64,000 nucleotides of DNA. It comes from Acanthaster planci. Lineage: Eukaryota > Echinodermata > Asteroidea > Valvatida > Acanthasteridae. The notes under the pieces are model-generated. The model had not been told where the DNA came from. It made no database searches and saw nothing but the letters and a program-made list of their open reading frames with translations. The position numbers were made by a program, and so were the translations under genes. Of the stretch, positions 1 to 12,400 are shown one piece after another. Within the stretch, counting starts at the first letter, position 1; the number at the start of each line of letters is the position of its first letter. The DNA lies in contig NW_019091595.1 of assembly GCF_001949145.1 (NCBI RefSeq), positions 279,791 through 343,790 of the forward strand. Direction: 5' to 3'.

Positions 1-1
1 G

Positions 2-65
2 CAAGTTCTGCAAGCTACTCTCAGTAAGTTCTGCAAGCTACTCTCAGTAAGTTCTGCAAGCTACT
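2..65. repeat. 23-base tandem repeat, 2.8 copies
   Basis: Unit TAAGTTCTGCAAGCTACTCTC plus AG repeats perfectly, except for the first base of the first copy. It runs to the left window edge and may continue outside. Confidence 0.9.
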
Positions 66-225
66 TTAATTGTGCTCTTCACACCATTTACATCATCTAG
101 CCCTGCACATTAGATCCAGTTGTGCACACTGCTTTTATCAATGCTAACGTTTACAGTCCGGAGAGGAAAACTCTTGGAGGACTTTTACAACTCTACAGCA
201 CAAGGTACTCCAGAAGACCATTTAC

Positions 226-411
226 CAGGCTCGAAATCCAGTCCAAAGCCGACATCATTTATACTGCTGTCCGTGTGGAACCTCATGAATACCGACCCCA
301 TCCACAGCATGTTGGTGGGAGCCTGAGTACCGCAGTAGTTGCCAATCATGTCTCCGGTGTCATCAGTACCTGCCCAGATCTGAAGACCGTCAAAGACGCA
401 GTTGGAAGAAG
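226..411 (-). CDS. CUBN: cubilin exon: CUB22, second half
   Basis: Last exon visible in the window. It reads [14 protein letters not shown] (Cys3), GNYCGTQAP (Cys4) and [16 protein letters not shown] near the end. It starts after a TCAG acceptor and stops in phase 1 at a GTAAAT donor, so the message continues to the left. Confidence 0.9.
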
Positions 412-3400
412 CTGAGCCGGGAAGAAAAATCAGATAAGGTATTCAGTTATGAGCACGACGAATGCTGGAAAACTAATTGAACACATTAATTCTAGTGCTT
501 CAATTAATTTCTAAGTGATAACACAAATGCCCCATGAAATTAAAACTGGTCAAAAACCCCAAAGTTTCCACAAGACGAAAGTATGAAAAAATTATGCAAT
601 AGATTGATGTACTTGAAAGCAGAAACAATGATTTGCTCATTCCAAAACTAACATAACCTGGCATTTCAGGAACTTGCCGGGGAAACACCTTATCCACATT
701 GCCCCACATATACTTTATTCAGTTTTCCCCCTACTTTCAATTGCGAAGAGGTCGCTGAACATAAGTCCCAGACTCTGTTGTGGGTCCCAGTTGATGACGT
801 ATTCGCAGGTGATACTGTTGGGGTAGTTACGGTCGGGGTAACCCGGCGACACGATGCGGCCATTGGTCACACCGGTGAATGTGGCTCCACAGCCTGAGAG
901 AAATTGGGAATCATGTTATGACCGTTAATTAAATGCGAATTGATGTAATCCACACACCCAAAAAGATGTCAGTTCCTAAAGGCTGGTTCACATTTCAGGT
1001 GAGTGCAGAACTGAGTGAACTGGAGGGAATCTGTTGGCAGAGAAATCCCTTTGAAATGTGTTCAGCTTTTGTGCATTCGTAGCCCAAACATTTGATCTAA
1101 TGTCACAAATCTCGCAGGTTGATAACAAGATGCCCTATAGTCTGGCCCAGGCATGCAACTAGGACTTTGAAAAAACAAGGAAAGTCTTATCTTTGCAAGA
1201 CTTTAGACAGTGTTTTTCAATTTTCAGTGGCATGAGTGTGAAATGAAAAACAAGGAAATCAGCTGATCTGAGGAAAGGTTGAATGCCTGTTTAAACATGG
1301 GATGCGTAGCCCACCAGGGCAAGGTTTTACATTCTGGGGAATGTATTGATAAGTATTCATGGAAAGCATTTCCTTGATAAGGGTTAGTTCAGTTATTGGG
1401 CAGACGCTTCACTATGAGAAAGAGGGATAAAATTATACACTGGGAGCTGTAAACCATTGAAAAAATTCCAAGTTCAAAAGGTTTGATCTCCAAATGCACA
1501 GAACTTCCCACTGAAAGAACTGTCTGCTGAAATGGGGAAAACATTGTCAACTGTAAAGGGTTCAAACAACACTGACCAATGCAGTGACACTGTTACGCAT
1601 ACGGAAATTGAGTCGCTATAAGTCTATTTTTGGCCTCAAAAGAGTCTGACAGCCAAATTTGGAGAGGCTCTTCTGACCTGAGCTTCACCCAAGAACCCTT
1701 CAAAACACCTTTTGCCACTGTCCAGATTATGGACTCACCCGTGGACCAGGCAGCCTGGAAGCCTGTGCCTTGGTTGCTGCCATCACTGCGGAACTTGACC
1801 GCGATGACATTCAGGGAGGAGCTGACTGGTGCGGGCACTGTGGTGCCTGAGAAAGTGCCCAAGACGGTGTCAGTGTCACTGTCTCCATCATACACCTGAG
1901 ATAAGGCCATCAAAAAAGTCTTGACTTTGAGCTGGATCAATTTGTCTTGCCATCCCGTGCAAAACAAAGGCAATAAAAATTCCAGGAAAAAAAGTCTGGC
2001 CAACAGATCCCTTCGACAGGCTGAATCTCTATGGATATTGTCCAAACTTATCTTGGCAGTATGCTCATTTTGTACACTGGATTATCAAAAGTTCAAATAT
2101 AAACGTATATGCTTCAATTCAACTTGGAACAAATGTGTGGCTAGCTCCCTACTTGTCTTCAAAAACAGGAATTTAGAACTTGTTCCGAAGAGATTGGACT
2201 GGGGGGAGGGATGTTCTCAATGCCTGACGCAGAAGACACTTGAAGACCAATTGGTCGTAATATAAAGAGTTCTTCAACTCATCAGAGAAACAAGACACTT
2301 CCTGCTGCGTGTGTCATTTCTGAGGGCAACAGCAAATGCCATGCTGGTCAGCTTGTATAACACAGCACTCCACCAACAAGTACAGAATCTCCACAAGACA
2401 TGCTCTCAAAAAATGAGGATATGATTCATAAAAAATAAGTGATATCTCAAAGTCACTGACTGGCATTTTCTTATAGTCGGTCTATGAGCTGCAAGGAAGA
2501 GGCTTTTTTGGATGCATTCAACGAAGGCAACTGCACTTTTTTAAAGACCAGTGGTCCAATACTGTTTTGGCAACCGCGCCTTGAATTACATGGCCAGGTC
2601 AACCGAGGAGGCTTGATTTACCGTGACACTATCGCCGGATGCCACATTGAAGGTGTTGAAGGCAACCTGGACGTTATAGCCACTCTCCACCATCAGGACC
2701 CAGAAGCATTCCTCGTTGGCCACATAGGCGTTAGGATAGTTGGTGGTCTGGAAGGTGCCAGTGTTTCCATGGTAGGTACCCCCACAGCCTTAGGAGACAT
2801 TGAAAATGTTCCAAAAACACATTGTTCTTATGAGAAATTATGGCACTTCTTGATTTTTGTTGAACATAAAATGGAATGGCATATTCAGGGAGGACATATT
2901 CTTGAAAAGTCTTGGAGTATCATACTTCAAACTCTAGCAATGTTGCATACTTTTAAGACATTTCAAGCCTAAGAAGACCTAGAGTGATCCAAATATACTC
3001 GAATAGGATTTTTCAGATTTCCTGCATGTTAAACACCAAGTGTGTTGTGTAAGGTTAAATTAAGGTGAACATCTTGGACGACAAAGTCAGGGCTTTTACG
3101 GTCGGCTGTTCCTTTTCAATATTTCAGCAGTCATTAAAAAGTCCTTAAAATAAGTACCACCCAATACTTAAAAACGTTTTTGTCATTTCTTCATCGGAAC
3201 TGGGAAGGCAAATCCCAAAGTTTCTCAAAGCTAATACTCGCAAAATGAAAGTAGTGGATTCTCTAATAAACCCAAGGAACTGAGTATTAAAACAGCAATC
3301 CCTGCAATGAAAACATGATAAAATCATTGATTTCCAGTTCGCTCAATACAACTTGCGCGGCCTAACATAAATGCTTAAGTTTATGCCATAATATGTTGCA

Positions 3401-6400
3401 TATGTTGAGGGCTTATGTGGCATGTAACTTTCCTAAAATGTGCCATAATTTGTTGCAAAACTTATGTGGCGTAGACAAGAGTTACGCGTACGTTTTGTGA
3501 AATTGGCTGCAAATGTTTGACACCCTTACCTCTGGTGGCCGTGGTCCACTCCAGGCGGAATCCGCTGGCTGAAGCACTGGCATCTGTCATGAAGACCATG
3601 AACACCTCATTGCTGGCAGTGGTGATGGACGCTGGAGCGGTGCTGCCACACCATGGGTCCTCCCCAGAGAGCTGCGGGGACTCCACCGTGCCACCGTTGC
3701 GGGCTGAGAGGTAGTCGTACTGGCACCGAGAATGTGATTCGATGTCGAATGCAGTGAAAGTCAGCTGTGGCCCAGAATACAGAGAGTACAGATATTGAAA
3801 GCTGAAGTCCGAAGCAAACCAACGAGGAAAAACTGACCGACAAGTTGTTTCATTGAGCATTTCTTAATATCTTTTTGATATTCTGTGACCAGGGTGATAA
3901 GGGTATGTACTGCTACATCGTTAACCTTTACACTTTCCAGGGAAAAGTGTGACCTGTACTGGCAGCATCTTTGAACACAACTTGATCACACCAGCTTGTG
4001 AACGTAACACGTGCACAAATCAATCAGTGCCAAAGAAGAATTTTTTTGGGGTGGAGACACAAATTCTGGGCTAGAACTGAGAAATAAAATGGAGAAAAAA
4101 AACACCTTGAAAACACAACAAAATATGGCAGTCAAATGGAGAAAACCAAAATCCAATTTCAGAATTTACACCAATCATCAGATTTCACAGACTGTGGTAC
4201 CACATGCAAACCTGGATTGGTTTTGGCCAGCTTAACTAATGGGGTTCAAGGAGGGAAGAGACCCATCTAAGATAAGTCTGCACTTACCGTGACAGTGGTA
4301 CCCGGAGGAGCCTGGATGAGCCAGGCACAGTGGTCATTATGGTCATATTGGTCAGGGTAGTTAGGACTGGTTATGACGCCACTAGTACCGGTGACTAGGC
4401 CTCCGCACTCTGCCAACAAAGAACAATGACAAGACTCATAGACTATTACGAAACATGTTATGGGAATGGGTGGGGGCAAACAAGTTGAATGCAAGATCCT
4501 TGGGGCTGGTACGAAGGTTAGTTGTTTGCAGGTTAACATGCTCACTTAAGCACTAGCTGCTTCATTTGAATTTAAAAAGACCTTAAGTCTGTAATGGATA
4601 ATTTCTGAACTGCTCAGTGGCAGCAAACATTAGAATCTTTTTGTACTGTCTGCATAATTTGAAGCACATACAAGTTAGTTCAAATGAAATGCAAATAATG
4701 AGAACAGACTTTTATGATTGACGCCACCAAGCATCTGAAAAGCCTGCCAATGCAAGGTTTACTTCTTGCCAGAATTTTCTCCTGACATGTTTCAGGAAGG
4801 TCAAGGCTTATGTTTTTTTCCTCTTTGCAAACACTGCAGATGTCCCACACATAATTCCCACCTACCGGAAGCCGAGTAGAGGATCTGGAACCCTCTGCCG
4901 ATAATGCTGCTGTCTGTGGTGAAACGCACAAAGGCGGAGGGCTGCGGGATGGCAACAGGATCGGGTGGTGAGGAGCCACAGAAGGATCCGACCAACGGCG
5001 AGTTGGTGTCAACTCCTGAAAACAGAGAGATAGAGAGAGAAACGTGACTTGAGGCAAGTAGCAGTGATAATTGGATTTTTGGTAAATTTCGCAAGGCAGA
5101 CGAGCTGTTACTGCGGGAAACCTCACAACACATGCCATGCACCACGGAATATAGCCAACTGAATCCCACAAGACTTGTCTTGTTGGCCATCTTTGTTCAG
5201 TAACTTTGTTTTAGTTTGTGCAGTAGAAAGAGCAAAACAGAATGAGCAAGTGACTAATCACTCAATGTGACATTCTTATGAAAATTATGCACTGTTTGGG
5301 TGAAAAAAATTGTGGGTTCCTATCAATTTGAACAAGGCAAAATTCTTGTAAAGGCCTTCAAGTCACAAGCTAAAATAACCTGCAGATCATTTCATTTTGG
5401 GTCACATGAGGCAAATGGGGGTGACTGGAAGAAAACATAACCACCCTTCCTCCAAAACAAACAAAAATCTCACCTGCATATATTTCCAGGACGTCAAAAC
5501 TACAGCTGGGGTTTCCCTCGATGTCAAAGGCTGCATCGAAGCTCAGGTAGAGGGAGGTGTTGACTGTGGCTTGGTTGGCCAGCAGCCACTGGCAGTTCAG
5601 GTTGTTGGTGTAGTTGAGGGCCGGGTAGCCAACGCTTGAGAAGGAGCCTGTGCTGCCTGGATTCAGGTTGATGAGGGCTCCGCATACTGGAGAAGTTAGG
5701 ACGAGAATAGTTCCGTGTGTGAATTTTGCGTTGTGAAGATGTTTTGTAAAGGGAGTTTCGCCCATGTCTATTTGTAACATTATTACACTTGTCCGTTGTC
5801 ACTTGGCGTTGTCCGAGTGCTAATGACAACATTCACAAGCTTACTTGCTGCTGCTGATTAACTCAAATCGGCTAGCTAACCCTGGCTAGCTCGGTAGTCA
5901 AGTGGCAAGACATCCACACAAGGAAGAGTGGGGTTGCGGGTTGAATCCCACCCAAGTAACCTTGTGAATTTCTTCATAAGCCCTTGGGTAATACCGAGCA
6001 TACAGCATTACAAACATAAATCAGTTGAGGGGCAAAACTCTGCAAATTTAAAAGCTAAGAATGGTCCATCAGTTTCATTGTCAAGGGAAAATTTGTGGGG
6101 AATTCTTTAAAACTTTCCCTGCAAGATTATTTCAAAGTGAAAATTTGACTTTTAGAAAAAGACACGTTACCACAGTGAAAGTTTTAGTTGGCCTTCACAA
6201 TGCACGCCCTCCTAACTGGTAGCAACTGGTACTTCAGATAAAAACGAGGTCACTCCCAACTGCACAAGATTTGGTACAACGTCTTTCAATTTATAGAGGC
6301 ATAAACGAGATGTAAAATAAAGATGACAAAATCAGGTGATACAAGGAAATGCCAGTCTGGTCTAAATGACTATTGCAGTGGCGTAGCCAGGTCAATTTGA

Positions 6401-9400
6401 TTGGTGGATAGGGAAGCAGACATGAAAACAAATGCACTACGCATCCCTGATGAAAGGCAGACAAACCCAGTCTGCCATCAAAAGCAACAGAGTGGGGTTT
6501 AACACCACCTCCAATGAAGAGGTCCATCAAAGTGGACAGCGCCAGCCAATAGTTGGTGCTGTTCCTGCATCCACAGATATCTGCACAATGTTTGTCAAAC
6601 TACTCTCATGAAACAAAACGGCACTTGTTTAACAAGCAGCACTTTTAACAACCCCCCAGTTTCCACCCAAGATCCTATAGCACCACATAGAGGTGCAAGA
6701 TGGGGAACTCAGCCCAAAAAGGTGTAATCACCATGGGCGTTATTCCGGCAAGCAATATGCCTGCACAATGCATGTTTAATGCACAGGGGCAGGTGCACCA
6801 GGTGTGCGTGCCTGGCGCGGCGGCCGCACCAGTTCATTAACGTGCACTGAGCAGGCGTACTGCTTGCTTGAATGGTGCCCATGGGGATTACAATGTTTTT
6901 CGCATATTTACAGAGAAGTTCTCCATTGTGCACTGCAACGCTGCGCTATACGATCTTTGGTTTCCACACTGCTGTATTGATGGCTGACTTCCAACAGGAA
7001 TAGAGTTAGCAGGGTCCTGATCAGATTCTCACCCGAAGGATCCTGGGAGTCGTATCGTGCAGAGAAGCCTCTAAATGCTACACTGCCATCAGTGAAGAAG
7101 ACCACACGCATGGTGTTGCTGGTGGAGACCAGAGCCTGAGGGGGGGTGTTGCCACAGAATCGGCCCAAGCTAGGGGCGTCGTCCTCCAAACCGTTGAACA
7201 CCTTAGGAATATAGAAGGGGGAGGGGCATTAGGATGCAACAAGGGTAGGGAAAGAGGAGCACTTCTCCAAAGCAACCAACTGGGACTGATTTCCGATGGC
7301 TGGCTCCATGTAGAACTGGAAGGGTGATTGGAAAGTGTCGTAGTCAAGCCTCTGTAAGTCCAGTCTTGTGGCTGGTCTCGTGCAAGGACTTGTGGCTGGT
7401 CTTGTGAAGGCACTTGTGATTGCCAGGTCTTGTGGAAAACCACATGACACAGTGTCGCCATGACAGAAATGTGGTAACAAGACATACGTGGTTTGGCTAA
7501 AAAAGGATTTAAAAAGTGCTGAGGGTGGGATAAACAGGCATCTGTTTACATTTGTTTAAATTTACTTATTTAGGGCAGTCAAGAGGAAGATTAAAGCCCC
7601 AAACCCCCAGATCTACAGGTGCATTTATAGTAACTTTGGTTCCAAATATTTGCATGTAAAGCCTGTGCTCCCCTGGGGGGGGGGCATTTAAATCAGGGTA
7701 GCTAACATACTGGTAAATGCTGTGGACATGTTTTAAACAGCAAAATTAACCATTTCAAAGAAACCACACAGCACTTGTAACAAAGTTACACATTATACAA
7801 AGATCAAATACCTCCACATAGTCAAACGGGCAGGCCTGGCCACCGCTTTCCAGCTCAAAGTCATCAAAGGAGAGCGTGACGACCTGTCCCACCGCGACAG
7901 TGATGCGCCACTCGCAGACGCGTGAGTGAGAGTACTGCTGGGGATAATCGGGGGACGTGAAGGTACCTGTCGCTGTGGCAAAGTCACCGCCACACACTGA
8001 AACACGATGGCAAAGGTTAATATCACTTTTAAAAGTTATTTTCTGTTTTCAAATCTGCCAGGCAAACATGTTAATATTTGAAAGCCGCCAATCAAAAACA
8101 CCCTTGTTGAAACTGTGTGAACACTGCAGTCCACCAAATGCCGCGTGAGAAAAAATGGATAAAAAGATTTCCTCTTTTAAACAAAACGGGCTACGACAGT
8201 GCTTAATTTTTGAAACTCTTTCCAATAGATTGTAAGGAAAAGCTGAAAAGCTGTTTCAGCCTTCTTCAGGCAAGACACTGTGCCCAGGTGAGCTTTTCTG
8301 CTCAATAAAGCTGAGCTCTGATCTTGTTCAATTCTGTTTTCCTTTTAATTCTTACCCTCTGAACTAGACTGGAAGCTGAGGCTGAACCCAGTGGCAACAC
8401 TCGCACCGTCCGTGGTGAAGTGAACCAAGGCATAGTTGCTGGACGTGTCAAAGCTCGAAGGAGCGACGTTACCACAGACCCGTGCCAGCTCAAATGCTGA
8501 CAAGAAAGGGAAAACGAGTAAATTTATCCTGTTTTCTGGGGCAACCAGCCTTGTAACGAGCCCATTATTAGCCAGTCACACATGTCCCAGCTGTTCAAAT
8601 GAACTGACACAATGACATTCTTTTGCCGCAGTTGATTTCCTTTCTCTTGATTCGACTTGTGACCAACTTGTGACTTGTCTCATTCATTTGAATAACACAA
8701 CACACAACAGAGAGGGAGAGTCCTGTCAGAGGGGTTTCCCTATAGTTCTAAATTTGTGCTAGTGATTCGACATCCTAGAGCACTTTATTCTTGTAGAAAA
8801 CTTGATGTTCTTACGAAGTTGCCATCCCTTTTACAATCAAATATGGATGGAACAAAATTGATCCGTTGCTTTTGGCAATAAAAATGGAGATTGATTTCAA
8901 ATTTCCAAACAGATGCCACTCTTTGGTCCTAATCCAGTTATGTCTGCCACACTGATGCACATGATGAACAACGTATGGGAAACGCTGCTAATGTGACGGT
9001 AACTTTCGGGCCCCCTAAACTGTGTTTTGTCCTGGCTTCCATTGCCAAACTTCCATAAAAAAAACATAATGATAGAAGCACAGAATGCTAGTTTAATCAT
9101 AATCACGGGCACGTCATCATGGGAAGAAAATTCCCTTTTTGAATTGATATGTGCACAAAAAATACGTTAATTTTTCATGTTTCACTGGCCTAAAATTCCT
9201 TTTCTTTGGAGATTCATTGTGTAAGAGCATGGTGATAAACTTTTTGATATCCTCAACTCAAAAGGGATGTTACACAGGTTTCATGTGAAGAAGAGGGGAA
9301 CAAAGTTGAAGAAAAAGTGTGGAGCCTTTAACGTTTACCTGCCGGGTTTGGTGAGGGGAAAAGGGTGCAGACTAAACTGGGAAGGAGGGGAACAATACCT

Positions 9401-12400
9401 GAGGAATTCCTGCCATCGTTGACCACCAGCACGTCACCGACGCCCGAGCAGTCGGCCGCATTGTTGTCAATGTTGAAGTTGCTGTCAAATGTGAAGGTCA
9501 TGTAGTGGCCGTCTGGGGCACGGATGGTCCAGATGCAGTCCAGGTTGTTGCTGTAGGTGCCCGGGAAGCCCGGTGAGGTGATGGTGCCACTGGTGCCCGA
9601 GATGGTACCTCCACAAGAGGCTGCCGGGCAAAAGGGAGGGGAACGTACACCAAAGAGATTGGTGATTAGCTGAGCCTACGTTTTGCTGAGGCCACAGTAA
9701 TTGCGACCAGAAGGGATGGAAAAGAGTCCCTCGAACTCCTACTCAATGCAAAAGCAAACATGAATGTGACTTTGTGATGTCTGATCAAATATTTCAACTA
9801 CAAATATGCACAGGTTTAGTTTAATACTTTTCAACTCTGGGGAGTTTCACTTTGAATGTCTTGCAATGTTAAATTCATCAGTCTTTTGCCTTCGCCTTCA
9901 GTATTAACTGGCCTCAAGAGTGGCTCTATCACAATAGGGCACATTTTAGGATTTTGACCAGTAAATATTGAGGGCACGAAAGTCTGTAGATGTCATAAGG
10001 CCTCAAGTGAGTGTGTGGTCAATGGTTCCACTGAGCAAAAATTTAAAAAGCCTCAGCCAAAGCTGGCCTCCAAGCTTTGCTAATCCGAGACCGATAATGT
10101 GAAGCATCAACAAATGATGCGCAGAATGGCAAGAAGGGGGAGGGAAATGGTGCATTACGTGTCTTCTGCCATGTACTCCACAGTGACTGCTGAGCTTTGC
10201 ACAGGGTCTACAAAACCACAAAAAACTACCACTTGGCTTCTTGCTCTTAACTTTCTGTTGTCTACAGCCAAATAAACTGTGACAAAAAAGACCGAAAATC
10301 AAACTCGGCCCAACTGTCCCATAAGCCCATGCATGATCATATCTACAACCCCCCAAAAAACGTTCCTCACCGATTTGGGCAGTCAGTTTAAAGCCGGTAT
10401 GTGCCACACTGGTGTCAGTCCGGAACCTCAGGTAGGCTGCGTTGCCCGTTGTGGCTACTGGAGCTGGGGCGGTGCTACCACAGTAACGACCAATCTGACT
10501 GGCTGACTGACTGGATCCATCCAGGATCTCCAAGTAGTCGTAGACACAGCTGAGCAGTTTGAAACACAAGGGAAAAAAATTAGAAGACTGCAAGACTGAA
10601 ATGTAGCACATTCCAGGTCAACAGCAATTTCCAGTGCCTCAGTTACAATTCTGGCGAACCTCCATAGCCTAATGTTACTAAGGAGAGTGCAGATAACCAA
10701 AGTAGCTGATTTGACACACCTTTTACTTTTCTCATCAACTTGCACTGGAACTGCATACAGACTAGGACAGTGCCCAGCCTGCTCCAAACCTGTCCAGTGG
10801 CCAAGTAAGTTGACTTGTCACAGTTGCACTGCCATTGATAACATTTCACAATGCTCTAGCTCACATGACAGATTGGTGCTCGGGTGTGCGAAACTCGTGA
10901 CAAAATCTCCTATTTGTCGGATCCAGAGAAGAACTCTGGACATACTGCATAGCAATGAGCGCTGTCTTTCTCTTTTTTTTTCTGCGATGCCTAAATCCTT
11001 CTTCTTCCCTGTTCTGTCATGGTGCAAGCCTACTTTCAGTGCCTCAGCTAACCATGAAACTGCACGCACAAACCACTTGTTCTCTTAAAGCTTCACAGGC
11101 TCCCCCCTTGGAGAACAGATTTCTTAGCTATGTGATGCACGCAAGAGCACAAGCCCAGTTAAACCACTTGGCATCAAGCATAATCTGCCTGACGAATTAG
11201 GGCAGCATTTTTTCGCCGATACTGAAAGCAGGGCATAGGAAAGTGGGCTCCTGATTTACCTAGGGTGGGGTTCAATGTAGAACTGTGGGTCAAAGGTCAT
11301 GCGGATGGCCTGACCGGCAGGGGCTGTGACAATCCAAATGCACTCCACGCTCTGCGGATAGTTGGAGGGGTAGTTAGGAGACATGATGTCGGTACTCGGC
11401 AACACGTCGGACAGACTGACTGCTCCCCCACATCCTGCAAAACAGAGAAAACATCAAAGACATTTTCAAACAATATCATATGCCACATCCACAAACCTTT
11501 ACAAGCTGGACTTTGCAAAGATTGACCCTCAGTGGACATTTATCCAGGATCTGACTGTCATTTCTTACCGCATCATCAAATTTTTTGCACTAAAAAAAGA
11601 CCATGTCGTGGAGCGATATTTACTACGACACTCGGATGTGGTGCATCAGTGATTGCGAGCTCCAATCATGTTCAAACCTCCTGCGACTAGTTTGAGGTAC
11701 TGTGTGTGCACCAACACAGAGGCAATTACATAACAGCAGGGATGGTTATAGATGAATTATTATTATTATGATATATTTCTAGTGACACCAAGGATTCCTC
11801 AAAAGCGCCCTAGGCATTGTAGCTCACAAGCCTGAAGAAACCTGTAGAGAGGAGACAGTGAGAAGCAGTTACAGTTTTGGAGGTGGGAAGAAAACCCCAG
11901 AGGAATATTCTGGGTAAAACCCACGGAATCAGGTAGGGACTGAAAACCCAATCCACATGTGGACCGGGCCAGGATTCGAACCCGGGCCTCAGAGGTGGAA
12001 GGCGAGGAAAGAACCACTACGCCAACCTGACTCCCCAATTACTGTGACATGGCGCAATATCCTTCCTGTGCAAATGGCACATTAAATCCTTGTGTTTATC
12101 ATTTGGAGTGAAGTGGCAAACAAGCTATTTCTTGATTTCAAATCAATAAATGAAACAAGCTGAATAAATTTAGGTGATGCACACTACCTGAAGCTGCCAG
12201 TGGCAGTAGAAATGGAGAAGAAAGAAAGGACCAAGTAAGAAAGTGCCATGTGGATCTTAATACATATTAGGTACAAACTCCCTATTTATATTTTCAATTT
12301 ATCACTCCTAGAATTTAAAGCAGCCTTGAAAACATTCTTGTTTCCTGGTTAATCACTTCAGACTGTGGTAAATGTTTCTCATGTATTTATATTTGTTTGG

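Noticed and set aside
2484-2972. Plus-strand open frame of 162 codons over CUB21
   Set aside because: It is the antisense shadow of the real minus-strand exon 2,622-2,788 and shows no protein family features.
11937-12036. Functional tRNA gene on the minus strand
   Set aside because: A and B boxes are present, but the sequence does not close into a full cloverleaf and runs into a SINE body shared with 30,369-30,620.
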